A DNA stretch of 64,000 bases from Diorhabda sublineata (GCF_026230105.1 NC_079477.1:4345001-4409000); one strand, 5' to 3'; shown: positions 21,426-29,900, counted from the first letter of the stretch. The notes: generated by a model not told the origin, from the sequence alone. A program made the numbers and translations.

Positions 21426-21600
21426 TGTTCACGCCAGAATTAATTCAAAACTCATGAAAACTGGCAACGCTGTCCGACCAACCGACTACTGAGCGAATGG
21501 AAGAAATGAGATAATATAATAAGTTCTGTTGTTAAAGCTATGTAAAAATTTTCTTACAAATAAATGTTAATGTGAACGTGTTAATAATAACTATAATACA
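21426..21600 (+). repeat. 3' LTR of the BEL/Pao element
   Basis: 175 bp and identical to the 5' LTR by direct comparison. The gag-pol stop lies 32 bases upstream. Confidence 0.96.
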
Positions 21601-21605
21601 GATTC
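21601..21605 (+). other. Target-site duplication GATTC (right)
   Basis: Matches 15777-15781. Confidence 0.9.
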
Positions 21606-21722
21606 CTATGTTGATTGACTGTAAATTAAAATTATTGTTTGGATAATTATTTGCAAAATCTTTGATGTGGAGGTTGCTTTTAAAAGAATTGTTTTGTCCT
21701 GTGATTTGTCTATTACAATTTT

Positions 21723-21905
21723 TTATTTTGGAAATAGTGTGTTATGTTCTTGGATAACGAGTTGCAAGGCTTCACTTAATGTTGTTGTTGAACCTATAGT
21801 TGTACCAAGAGGATCTTTAATTGATAAAAATGTTTTCAAAGTTAAATCGTTATACAAAAGAAAAGTTTCTTTGTAGCGTTTCTTAAAGATCTTGCCAACT
21901 GGTGA
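21723..21905 (-). pseudogene. Gag-like fragment of the gypsy-type element
   Basis: After the primer-binding site the minus strand holds about 60 open codons, including TFLSIKDPLGTT and LSEALQLVIQEHN, ending at a TAA (21723-21725). It has no ATG at its start and is preceded by a stop. Position alone suggests gag. I do not recognise the sequence with certainty. Confidence 0.4.
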
Positions 21906-22142
21906 TTATTTGAATATCTACTACCAGCCTAACCTAAACTTTTAAATATATCCTCCATAGACATTCAAATATACTTACAAAAAGAGTAGAGTTACTTCAA
22001 GCATAACCTTATTAACAGCTATAGGGATAAACACTGGATTTGTAACTTATGTCTCCTCTAGAAGTAACGATCAACTATGTATTTTTATATCCAGTCAATA
22101 GTTAAAACGAAATTACCACGTTCGATACGCGATAACCTGGAT

Positions 22143-22160
22143 ATCCTACTGACTGCGCCA
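22143..22160 (-). promoter_or_regulatory. Gypsy-type primer-binding site
   Basis: On the minus strand it reads TGGCGCAGTCAGTAGGAT, one base off the TGGCGCAGTCGGTAGGAT site known from insect gypsy-type elements. It directly follows the LTR end. Confidence 0.8.
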
Positions 22161-22405
22161 ATAATAAATTTGATAGCTCGAAGTAGCTTTTTAAAAATAT
22201 TTATTAAAATTAATAGAAAATATGAGAACAATTACAATAAAAATATTTGTTACTGAACTGAAAGCGAGTTTAGACTGCCTTTTATATTATCTTTCTTGAG
22301 AACGCCGGTGGAGTTTCTGAAAAGGCTACTTCAGGGAAATCGACTGTAGGATACGTGTTGTCAGCATTTTCTTATGGGAACCTTATGTTGAGTGACGAGA
22401 AAATT
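22161..22405 (-). repeat. 5' LTR of the gypsy-type element
   Basis: About 245 bp from AATTTTCTCG (at 22405, minus strand) to TTTATTAT before the primer-binding site. It contains GATAATATAAAAGG (about 22280-22293), a good TATA box, followed about 25 bases later by TCAGTTCAGT, a plausible initiator. Edges are set by comparison with 15474. Confidence 0.7.
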
Positions 22406-22407
22406 CA

Positions 22408-22472
22408 CGTATGCAATTGAAACAAGAGCCGAACCATCGATAGGAATTCAAGATGTAGTTGAATAAGTTATA
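22408..22472 (+). pseudogene. Tiny fragment of the 10.7-11.2 kb non-LTR family
   Basis: It reads YAIETRAE followed by GIQDVVE, two blocks that are about 40 residues apart in the full tail, so there is an internal deletion. Confidence 0.45.
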
Positions 22473-22559
22473 GAAAATTAGCATTTCTGAGTCTAGTTTG
22501 TTGTGATTATGGTCTTTTAAGTTGAATGATATCAAATAAAGTTTCCAAAATTGTTTTTC

Positions 22560-22835
22560 ACGTAATTTTATTTAAAACTACAGTTCTATGTGTAATTTCG
22601 TGAAAAGTGGCCTTTCTAAATCTAATTTGTTCAATAATTAGCTTTTTAGTTAAATATGTTTTTTATCAAGTTGGGTTACAAAAAATTGACGTTTCGAAGT
22701 CTGATTTGATAAAAAAAGTTTCTTTTTGAGTTGAATTTTGACTTTAGTTCTAATTTGTTTAAAAATACTTTTCTATGGCTAAGTTTCTCAAGAAAATTTC
22801 CCCTTTTCAGTTTAATCTCATTGAAAATGACATTT
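22560..22835. repeat. Second block of the degenerate 30-bp array
   Basis: Same theme as 11900-13660 (CTAATTTGTTCAATAATTAG, TTGGGTTACAAAAAATTGAC). It is cut off at 22835 by the TIR element. Confidence 0.65.
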
Positions 22836-22853
22836 TGGAGTTTACTCCTTAAG
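22836..22853 (+). repeat. Left terminal inverted repeat
   Basis: TGGAGTTTACTCCTTAAG. Perfect complement of 23867-23884. Confidence 0.8.
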
Positions 22854-22865
22854 AATCGATTTGCA

Positions 22866-22873
22866 TATATAAG
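22866..22873 (+). promoter_or_regulatory. TATA box inside the TIR element
   Basis: CATATATAAGGGG is a strong TATA consensus, 12 bases inside the left end and about 200 bases upstream of the exon ATG. Confidence 0.5.
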
Positions 22874-23065
22874 GGGCCCGGTATGAGAAAAATGTGAGGA
22901 GTAAAATCTATCGATGAATGACCTCGTTACGTTTTTGGTGCGCACCCTATGATGCGCAACTTTCTAATTTGTCAGTGTCAACATACTTATATTGCTGTCA
23001 TTGTGAAGTTTTAATTTTTATCATTGTGTTCCGCTAAAGTGAATTAAAAGTATTTTCAAATAACT

Positions 23066-23124
23066 ATGGCAGAAAGAGGTGTAGATGATATTGCCGAAAC
23101 ATCTAACAAACACGTGGTTGCAAG
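23066..23124 (+). CDS. Candidate first coding exon of the TIR element
   Basis: ATG in good context (AACTATGGC) opens 19 codons plus 2 bases, MAERGVDDIAETSNKHVVA, ending at AAG followed by GTACGT, a canonical 5' splice site at 23125. The frame closes soon after if unspliced. I do not recognise the peptide. A partner exon may be the block at 23720-23782, but no AG acceptor precedes it, so the present copy probably makes no protein. Confidence 0.4.
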
Positions 23125-23719
23125 GTACGTTATAATTCATGTATTATATGTATGAGCATGTGCAATTTGTATTTATTAAATATTTTAATAATTATCGATG
23201 TAGGTCATATAAATATATATTTGAAAACAACACATAAAATTAGATAATCAACCCAATATGAATTATCGAGCGCATCTACATAAAATAGAAAATTTCTAAC
23301 CTAACCAAAAATTAATTTTTTTGTCGATGTCTATAAATTCTTCCGCATGTGTATGATTTATTTTATAAATAATTTTTAAATATTAACAACTGTAGTCAAT
23401 AATTCGATAATAGTATCAGAAAAATCGACAATATTTTTTCATTATAATAATGTTTTTATATAATTTTCTTTCGAAAAGTTATTTTTTAGCTTATTTAAAT
23501 AATTTTCATGTACTATTTATTATTGTATGTAAAAGATTTAGTGACATAATTATCTTTTTATAACCATTTTTGTTCATTATCAAGATAATATTATATTTTA
23601 AACAGAAAATTAATTATAATAATTTAAAAAAGAATCAATTTTCTTAAAATCGGTTAAAATTTTTATAATTATGCATTTATAAATTTTCTAATTTTTCTTT
23701 TTTTATATTTTTTGACTAA

Positions 23720-23782
23720 AAATCTAAACCTCCAAAAACTCCAGCCGAGAGACAGCGAGCTTACAGATTAAAAAAAAATTAA
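23720..23782 (+). pseudogene. Second coding-like block of the TIR element
   Basis: The frame following a stop reads KPPKTPAERQRAYRLKK before a stop created within a run of eight A; one more A would keep it open for about 16 further codons. The basic motif 'TPAERQRAYR.KK' looks like the N-terminal segment of some transposon-encoded proteins, but I cannot name one. Confidence 0.35.
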
Positions 23783-23866
23783 TGAAGGAAGCCCAAAATA
23801 TTCTGGCAATCAACCAATCTTTTTTAAGTTAAATAAACTCTTTTTGCGTCTGGTTAGACTATCGAA

Positions 23867-23884
23867 CTTAAGGAGTAAACTCCA
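23867..23884 (+). repeat. Right terminal inverted repeat
   Basis: CTTAAGGAGTAAACTCCA. Complement of the left end. Confidence 0.8.
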
Positions 23885-23937
23885 GTCGTGCGTCGGAGCT
23901 GACACACACAATTTTTTTGTTCTTTTCAATTGAACAG

Positions 23938-23970
23938 GCTTCTATGTATAATTTGTTGAAAAGTTGGCGT
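23938..23970. repeat. Short resumption of the 30-bp array
   Basis: GGCTTCTATGTATAATTTG and GTTGAAAAGTTGGCG show the array theme again after the TIR element. Confidence 0.5.
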
Positions 23971-23974
23971 GATT

Positions 23975-24180
23975 AAAAACAAAATAATGGTACACAGAGC
24001 AAGATAAGAATATACCAAACATACGTGAAACGTATTCTAACCTTTACATCTAGAAAAGTTGAAACATCAACAACACAAAGAATAATGAGAATGACAGATG
24101 AAAATGCAGAAAACAATTAAGGAAATAAAGGAGTGAGATTAATTGAGAGTAAGATTAAGGAAGAATTATTATTATCAGTC
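23975..24180 (+). pseudogene. Fragment of the 10.7-11.2 kb non-LTR family
   Basis: It reads AKIRIYQTYVKRILTF, then ETSTTQRIMRMTDENAEN, matching the 'SK.RIYKT..RP.LTYAAETRA.TT.TKR..RT.EMK' block of the minus-strand copy at 10933-11193. It is truncated on both sides. Confidence 0.6.
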
Positions 24181-24220
24181 TCTATCATTGTTCTTTCTAG
24201 TATATAATTTCCAATAATGT

Positions 24221-24386
24221 TACGGCTTGAGGACCCAAAATAAAACTACTCTATCGACAACACATATGGCACAGAGGTAACTCGAAAGTTGAAGCCTTGA
24301 TGAAGATTAAATAAAAGATCGAAACGTTGGCATTTATAAAAACTTTTAGATCAGACAGTTTTATTTTAGGTCCTCAACCCGTAACA
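24221..24386. repeat. Inverted repeat enclosing a Penelope-type hammerhead-like core
   Basis: The 29-base left arm starts GTTACGGCTTGAGGACC (24221). The right arm ends GGTCCTCAACCCGTAAC (24386) and is its reverse complement with 2-3 mismatches. Between them, at about 24297-24331, TTGATGAAG...AAAGATCGAAACGTTGG has the hammerhead layout seen in Penelope-like elements, again with T for the first core C. It could be the terminal structure of a Penelope-like element or a small hairpin element. Confidence 0.55.
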
Positions 24387-24668
24387 CCACTCGAAATCAT
24401 TTATGAGTAATAAAAAACAAAACTTGTACATATAAACAAATCCAGCAAATAGAAAAAAGTGGTTATAAAATTCGATGATAATCAAAATTAAAAAAAAATT
24501 GAAAATTTATACATATTACAATTAAATTAGTTTTATTGAACGAAAATGTAGCTCTTAGCATTTAATTTTTTAACACATACAGAAGATATCGTTTTAAGCG
24601 GAGAGTTTCCAAAGGGAGAATGTCAGTTTTTTTTAATATCGATCCCGCTGTCTTAAAACCGGCATTTA

Positions 24669-25113
24669 TTAATTGTCGAGTGCAGTATTTGTTTTCACCG
24701 CTATTACAACCTCTTCTCCACATGATTTGAGCACAGTACATAATATATCCTTGCCAACAACACGTTCTGTACGTACTTGATCTCCAACTTCCCCATCTGG
24801 AACCTTAAGATCTTCACGCAGTTCTCCATTATAACAAAAATATCTGTAAATTGATAGTCTTCACGTCTTCATCCATATTGTGCATCGATAGGAAAAATAT
24901 CTTCATATTTATTTCCGGAAAAGATATTAATACCAACCAAGTGAACTTTGGCATGCCCATGTTTTCCTGCTTTTTTTTTTTGGAAGTGGACATTTCTACA
25001 ATTTTACATAGTCTAAATTTTGAGATTACCAAACCGTTTTCACGCATAAGATAAATAGCAGATGACCCGGAGTCTACAGTTTCAAAATGTGAATCGTCTA
25101 AATTATCTACCAT
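24669..25113 (-). pseudogene. eIF5A (pseudogene): Processed (retro)pseudogene of translation factor eIF5A
   Basis: From an ATG at 25113 the minus strand reads MVDNLDDSHFETVDSGSSA, then GLVISKFRLCKIVEMSTSK, then after an A-run frameshift KHGHAKVHLVG, the strongly conserved loop of eIF5A whose lysine becomes hypusine. Further on are REDYQFTDI and, in another frame, GELREDLKVPDGEVGDQVR, CTVLKSCGEEVVIAV and KTNTALDN before a TAA at 24669-24671. Start and stop are those of the insect protein (about 160 aa), but it has a short deletion before GLV, an A-tract expansion at the hypusine loop, an in-frame stop near the middle and a deletion of about 12 codons after TDI. It has no introns. This is a dead retrocopy made by reverse transcription of a host mRNA. 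AATAAA overlaps the stop region. No poly-A tail is obvious. Confidence 0.9.
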
Positions 25114-25199
25114 TGTTTATAAAGTTTTTTCTACTTTGTAAGATGTAATCAAGTTGGAAACTAATCTACAAGTGACTAAGGTCCTCAACAGCCCTATTT

Positions 25200-25290
25200 A
25201 TCCTAATTTGGTTAAACTCGTTTTTTTTTTAATTTAATGTGATTGAAATGGCTTATTCAAATTTAATTTTGTCAAAATGGTTTTTTATGT
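25200..25290. repeat. Short block of the 30-bp array
   Basis: AATTTGGTTAAACTCG, GAAATGGCTTATTC and TGTCAAAATGG fit the array theme. Confidence 0.45.
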
Positions 25291-25560
25291 CTGATTTGAA
25301 CCGAGACATCAACAATAAAAAGAATAATGAGGATGACTGAAGTGAAAACGCTAAAAATCGTTGATGAAATGAGCCTCGGAGATAGAATAAAAAGTCAGGA
25401 TATTAGAGAAGAGCTCAGAATTCAGGTAAAGAGGGTAGTAAACGTAAATGCAGAAAATTAGTAACCCAACACACGGAAATCACTAGCTAGACCAACAAAA
25501 AGACGGAATAAGAGATCAGTGTCTGAAGAAGAGCTTAAAAGCAGGCTAAATATTGATTGA
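25291..25560 (+). pseudogene. Fragment of the 10.7-11.2 kb non-LTR family
   Basis: It starts at the same point as part of the 23975 copy (ACATCAACAATAAAAAGAATAATG) and runs on as MTEVKTLKIVDEMSLGDRIK and SQDIREELRIQ, the block after the 'AEMK.L' motif. Frames then break. It may be the other half of one insertion later split by the DNA between 24180 and 25290. Confidence 0.55.
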
Positions 25561-26011
25561 TAAAAAATTAAAACTCCTTTATTCGATGCAATAACCTCGT
25601 GAACAGAAAGTTTGGTTAGTTATTTTTTGATTTAAATTTCTAAATATATCCAATAAACAATAAAAGTTTTTATAATATATAGATAATCTTTTATGCATAC
25701 TCATATTCGCTTCAATATTAAACGAAAGCTACATAAAATACTACTTTGTGCCAAATCGAAATCGTGCCATAACTTTTCAAGATATCATTTTGCCTGACCG
25801 AATGTATACGGTTGGTGGACGTGCCCTGAAACTGGTTTTTGAAATCAAACAAAAACTACAACGATTATTTGAAATAAAATTAGTTCTAAAGAAATTTACC
25901 GGTTCGTTTGAAAAGTTAGTTTTCAGTTTCAATTTACAATGCTGTATATTTGTATACAGGTTGTTGAGTATACATTCGAACATTATTTATTTCTAATGGA
26001 AGTGTCATTGA
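25561..26011. other. AT-rich stretch, nothing recognised
   Basis: The two overlapping frames here (25748-25996 plus, 25777-25983 minus) show no recognisable content. Confidence 0.4.
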
Positions 26012-26150
26012 CGGAATAAATAATTCTGCACTACTGTTTGAACTCCAGGGGCGACTCATGACCAATGGTTAACAATCCGTAATTTTTACAGTGACAACCT
26101 ATACAATCTAAAACTAGCAGAAATGAATTTTTTATTCGATTTGTCAACAA
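26012..26150. repeat. Dispersed repeat, copy 1
   Basis: Shares GGAATAAATAATTCTRCACT, GGTTAACAATCCGTAA and GTACARTCTAAARHTAGCA-type blocks with 50120-50262. It lies on the 3' side of the transposase end at 26424 (minus), so it may be that element's terminal region. Confidence 0.7.
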
Positions 26151-26423
26151 AAAAGTACTCTATGTTCAGCTCGATAAAATTTATGGTTTAAGAGATATTT
26201 AGAGTTTTATATTGTTGTACATGCCAAGGAAACCGTTCGCCATAAAGAGATGAAAAAAATAATCATAAATTGTAATTATTTATTGAAACTACTTAAAGGA
26301 GGTATTAAAACACAATAAAACATTTCTAATTGAAGTGCAACGAACAGCATGTTATTTACATAAGAAAAACATTGAAAGAATTTAGTTGGTTAGCTTACAA
26401 CTTATCAAATAAAAGCAAAAAAA

Positions 26424-26535
26424 CTAGACTAAATGTTCGAAATGGGTACCTTGCACTTCTACACACTTTCGGAGTCTACGGAGTATATTTGTTTGAAGTG
26501 TAGAGTTAGAGCATCTAATATGGTGTCTAACTTAC
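26424..26535 (-). pseudogene. C-terminal end of a Tc1/mariner-like transposase
   Basis: On the minus strand the frame ends LRRLRKCVEVQGTHFEHLV then TAG at 26426-26424. The 'R...C...G.HFEHL' ending is a signature of many insect Tc1/mariner-superfamily transposases. The part upstream is too decayed to follow. A DDE-like motif on the same strand at about 27640-27665 may belong to it. Confidence 0.6.
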
Positions 26536-26545
26536 CCAAACAAGT

Positions 26546-27559
26546 TCAAAATATTTAACAAAATGGTGAAACAATATAATTTCAGTATATTGCAGATTAC
26601 ATTGGCTGCTGCAATGTTATTTAAACTTCGTTATCGGGAATGTTTGATACATTTATGACTGCATATTCAAACTTCGCGTCTATCAAAATAATCGCTGGAA
26701 ATACACAAAGAGCATACAGTTATTACGTCGTTAGGGAAAATTTGAAATTCTGTGGCGTTAGTTTTTTACGCCATTATTAATTTACCACAGGACAACGTGA
26801 AAAAATTAAAAGCTTCACAACAAAGTTTTGAACAAATTTTAATAATTTTCCTCGGAAATATTTGATTATGTGAAAATTAATGTTTTGGGTTTTATTTTTT
26901 ATCAGTAATTATTTTGAAAGTGCTTATTGACGGTTTTAACGGTTTATTCGGTGCTTGTTATTGTTTATATCAATTTTAGCAACGTCTTTGTCTCTGCTTA
27001 AGAAATTTAATTATATTTGTCAGCGTTTTCTGTACTAAAACCAGGAAAATCTCAATTTGTTTCGAAAAGACTTTAGTGAAACAGGTCTCTGTTGTAATTC
27101 GTTACACCGCATTCAACATACGATCACAAAATAAACAATTCTGAGCGAGCTGTAATAGTTATTTCTCGCTGTAAGAATTTATTTTGTAAGTTTCCGTACG
27201 TTCCCAGTGTTTGTGTTCGGAATGCAATCTTTTTCACCATTTCGTAGTCGGTTGTATCGTATTATCTGTTGAAAAATGTTTACGTCGCGATTGCGGAAAT
27301 AGACTATCAATGTTGTTAGAAATTGAATACGACTTTTGTTTTCAATTTCACATTATTTTAACCATAAATATTTTTTTTATAACAGTTCCTAGAAACCTAT
27401 GGAAAAATAAATGGATGAATATATTATCTGATAAAAAATTAGATTGTTAATAAAAAAAATGTGAGATATAATCAGGATTCTAAATTTTTATTTATGTCCG
27501 ATTTTCAAAACATTCTATTACATCTCGTAATATTCTTAACTTACACTTCTTCTTCTTTG
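26546..27559. other. AT-rich stretch, nothing recognised
   Basis: One short frame (27211-27450), not recognisable. Confidence 0.4.
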
Positions 27560-27720
27560 TGGTAATACTATGTTTCTATAGTTGATTATTGGTAAGTTTT
27601 GTTTAATGCACAATGTTTTTAAGAGAAATAATCTAAAGGATTCATGTCGGGTGATCGTGGAAGACTTTATTTAGTAATTGTGCAACATTTCACCTATCGT
27701 ATTGCACCTGAATAGAGGAT
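27560..27720 (-). pseudogene. Possible Tc1/mariner-like transposase fragment
   Basis: Minus-strand frames give NVAQLLNKVF and then SPDMNPLDYF, the layout of the '..V...L...F....SPD.NPLD.FLW' catalytic region. Very short, with frameshift. Confidence 0.35.
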
Positions 27721-27735
27721 GATAAAATATCATAA

Positions 27736-28008
27736 CTATTCCTCTCTGAGAGGAATATCTGTAGTTTTACGTGGTTTTCGCTGGATATCAGTACCGCTTC
27801 TGTCAACGCTTAGCTCAGTAGCATTTGGTGTTATATGCTTTGCAAGATCCTCTAACATTTCACCGCAAAAATCCATTCGATGTGCTAGTACGGAACTTAA
27901 CTTTTCTTCCACACATGTCTGGCGTACTTTGCACAGACGTTTACGTACATACGTTTGGACAATAAAATTTTCGTCTTCAGAAACTAAAGGTGTTTCTTTT
28001 CGTCGATT
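27736..28008 (-). pseudogene. Unassigned coding-like frame, about 90 codons
   Basis: An open minus-strand frame without ATG at its beginning reads ETPLVSEDENFIVQTYVRKR, then LCKVRQTCVEEKLSSVLAHR, MDFCGEMLEDLAKHITPNA and ends ...DIPLREE before TAG at 27738-27736. Its balanced amino-acid use (Cys, His, Glu, Arg) is unlike the Phe/Ile/Lys/Asn-rich translations typical of this AT-rich DNA, so it is probably a real coding relic or exon. Family not recognised. It may be part of the neighbouring transposase relic. Confidence 0.45.
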
Positions 28009-29099
28009 TTATCAATCTTTTTTATCAACAGATATATTTTTTCTTGCAACATTTTACAATATTCTAGCCTTTTTTTTCTTTAATGAAAAATTTTTATCAT
28101 TCATACACATGTTTTTCGAGACTTCTGCTTTCCTATTGGATGAAATTATTAATATCATGAGGAGGATACTGAATGGAACTTTCAATATGCAGAATTAATT
28201 CCCTAAGATAGAAATCACAAGACAATCGAAACTCAAACCCTTATTCAACATATCGGTCTCTTTTCTGTTCAATTTTTATGACTGGAATAATTTATAAATT
28301 TGATTTATTTACAAGTCTTGCGCCGCATATGATGTTAACGTCTTCTGCATGAATCTTTTGTGGATATTCGGAAAGAGATTCGCTTATCAACTGGGATTGT
28401 TACGTTGCCTGATCTATAGTTTTATGATATACTTTTCCATTATAAAACAAGTATGAAAACATCTTTCTTTCTTATCTAGAGGTACAACACTCAGTATATA
28501 GACATGAGAACCAACCAACTTTTTATATACGTCTGTTTGAAAAGAGTAGTTAACCTACTTTGACAAAAAATAATGAAGTTAGTATGTGTGATTTTCGATA
28601 AAGAAATCCATCTGTACCATTATTGCCGCAGTGTCGGTTTCCTGTATATATGATGTTCAGAGGAATTTTCTGAAGAGAATGAGACCAGAATTTTAAAATG
28701 TCATGTGCACTATACGGCGGCATTAGCGCAGCACACTATTGTGTGCTTTAGATGGAACTAGGCACTTCAATATCACCGTCACGTGGATATTACTGTAAAC
28801 GTGGAAAATTAAATTAATCAATTTCAGTTGCACTCGACTACTTCCGATGCTGAAATCCAATTTTCGGTAAAGGAAAAGGAAATTATAGAGAAATAAGAGA
28901 ATTGTACGGTGTGTGACTAGCACACGATAAATGTAGATTGAAAAGGAAGTTGCTGTATAAATATATGTATCCAATATTTGCTATCGATATTTTCAATATC
29001 TGCCATAGTTGATATATACAGACATGCTATGAATCCCATATTTTCTATTTGGTTTTAACAGTAGCAAATTAATAATGAGTACTTGGCAATAATTAAGCG
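28009..29099. other. AT-rich stretch, nothing recognised
   Basis: Only short, low-content frames. A small palindrome AGCACACTATTGTGTGCT lies near 28731. Confidence 0.4.
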
Positions 29100-29900
29100 A
29101 ACAGATAAATTAGATTAGATTAAGTCTTTGATAGATTTATTGTAGTATCTTCTATCTAATCCTAAAATGCCTGCATGGTCTTGTAACTTTTTTATTTCAG
29201 ATTTCCTCACTTACCAAGCACGCATAATGCTTCACAGAGGTACCAAACTATTTTCCACCAGGTTTGTTCCCTCCAAATCCTCATCAAGTTTGAAATGCCC
29301 TATGAAATGACTTTCTATTATTCCAACCATACCGTGACTCAAAGATCTAGTAAGAATTTGGACGAGTTGCACTTTTTCGAAAGTAGCCTTCGTGGACTGG
29401 TATCGAGTCTATGGTAATTGCTACAATACCTGACGCATTAAAACCTTGAGATTTTGGGAGTTAAGTGCCTTCAACGCTGCTTCACTGTTCCAATAAATGA
29501 CGATGTTTCCACTCTTTCTTCCATTGTTAGAACGCAACATCTGCGATTTTTGCTTGAAACACACCCGAAGCTTGTAGATGATTTACTTTCCATAGATATC
29601 AGATCCTTCTCTTGAATAATAATGATGCTATATGAATTACTTTTCTATTATGTTGAACATCCCGTGACTCATAAGATCTAGTGAGAACCTGGACGATATG
29701 TATTTGATTTCTTATGTTATAACATTAGGAATGCAATGCCAAAAAAAGCCTACCATGACTATAGCCATTTCTTCTTAGCTCTTTATTTTCAATGTAGCCT
29801 TCGCGACATGGTATATAAGTTATATAGGCTCAGGCTGAGGTATATGGAAGAATTAACTATGGGCTCGTTTCCTTATATACCAGATCCTTCTCTTGAATAA
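29100..29900 (-). pseudogene. Non-LTR retrotransposon RNase H/C-terminal relic with a partial duplication
   Basis: Minus-strand pieces read IYWNSEAALKALNSQNLK (about 29500-29450), like the 'SDS.AALKAL....' strand of RNase H, then HGMVGIIESHFIGHFKL (29345-29290), like the 'G.ITGH..L' segment before a C-terminal zinc motif, then LCEALCVLG. A second, partial copy of the surroundings lies at about 29620-29900 (shared AGATCCTTCTCTTGAATAAT, GTGACTCAWARGATCTAGT-like and TAGCCTTCG phrases). Many stops; assignment tentative. Confidence 0.4.

Larger units (their letters stand above)
15782..21600 (+). mobile_element. Complete BEL/Pao LTR retrotransposon, 5819 bp
   Basis: It has identical 175-bp LTRs (15782-15956 and 21426-21600) starting TGTTCACGCC and ending AATACA, a primer-binding site, a single uninterrupted gag-pol ORF, a purine tract and a 5-bp target duplication. 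All parts needed in cis for transposition are present, so it may be competent. It inserted into an older gypsy-type element. Confidence 0.97.
15364..22405 (-). mobile_element. Old, deleted Ty3/gypsy-type LTR element split by the BEL/Pao insertion
   Basis: Two diverged direct repeats flank the BEL/Pao element: 15374-15474 and 22302-22405 (GGAGTTTCTGAAAAGGCT and CTTATGG/GAACCTTAT shared, roughly 85 percent by eye). On the minus strand the upstream copy is followed at 22160-22143 by a gypsy-type primer-binding site, and the downstream copy is preceded by a purine tract at 15483-15475, so this is a minus-strand LTR element. Without the BEL insert the interior is only about 0.85 kb and has no protease, reverse transcriptase or integrase. 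The left LTR copy is truncated at 15363. Confidence 0.75.
22836..23884 (+). mobile_element. Unclassified TIR element of 1049 bp carrying a promoter and first exon
   Basis: The ends are perfect 18-bp inverted repeats, TGGAGTTTACTCCTTAAG (22836-22853) and its complement (23867-23884), continuing as near-matches (AATCGAT / ATCGAA). The tip GGAGTTTACTCC is itself self-complementary. The element interrupts the 30-bp array, which resumes near 23938. No clear target duplication is seen; about 50 unassigned bases follow the right end. Inside are a TATA box, an ATG exon with a canonical splice donor, an AT-rich intron-like stretch and a second coding-like block, so it is probably a non-autonomous derivative of a gene-bearing transposon of unknown superfamily. 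Confidence 0.65.

Noticed and set aside
24851..25054. 67-codon plus-strand frame
   Set aside because: Antisense to the eIF5A retropseudogene.
27719..28198. 159-codon plus-strand frame, one of the longest in the window
   Set aside because: Much of it is antisense to a more protein-like minus-strand frame (27736-28008), and the rest is Phe-rich low-complexity translation.
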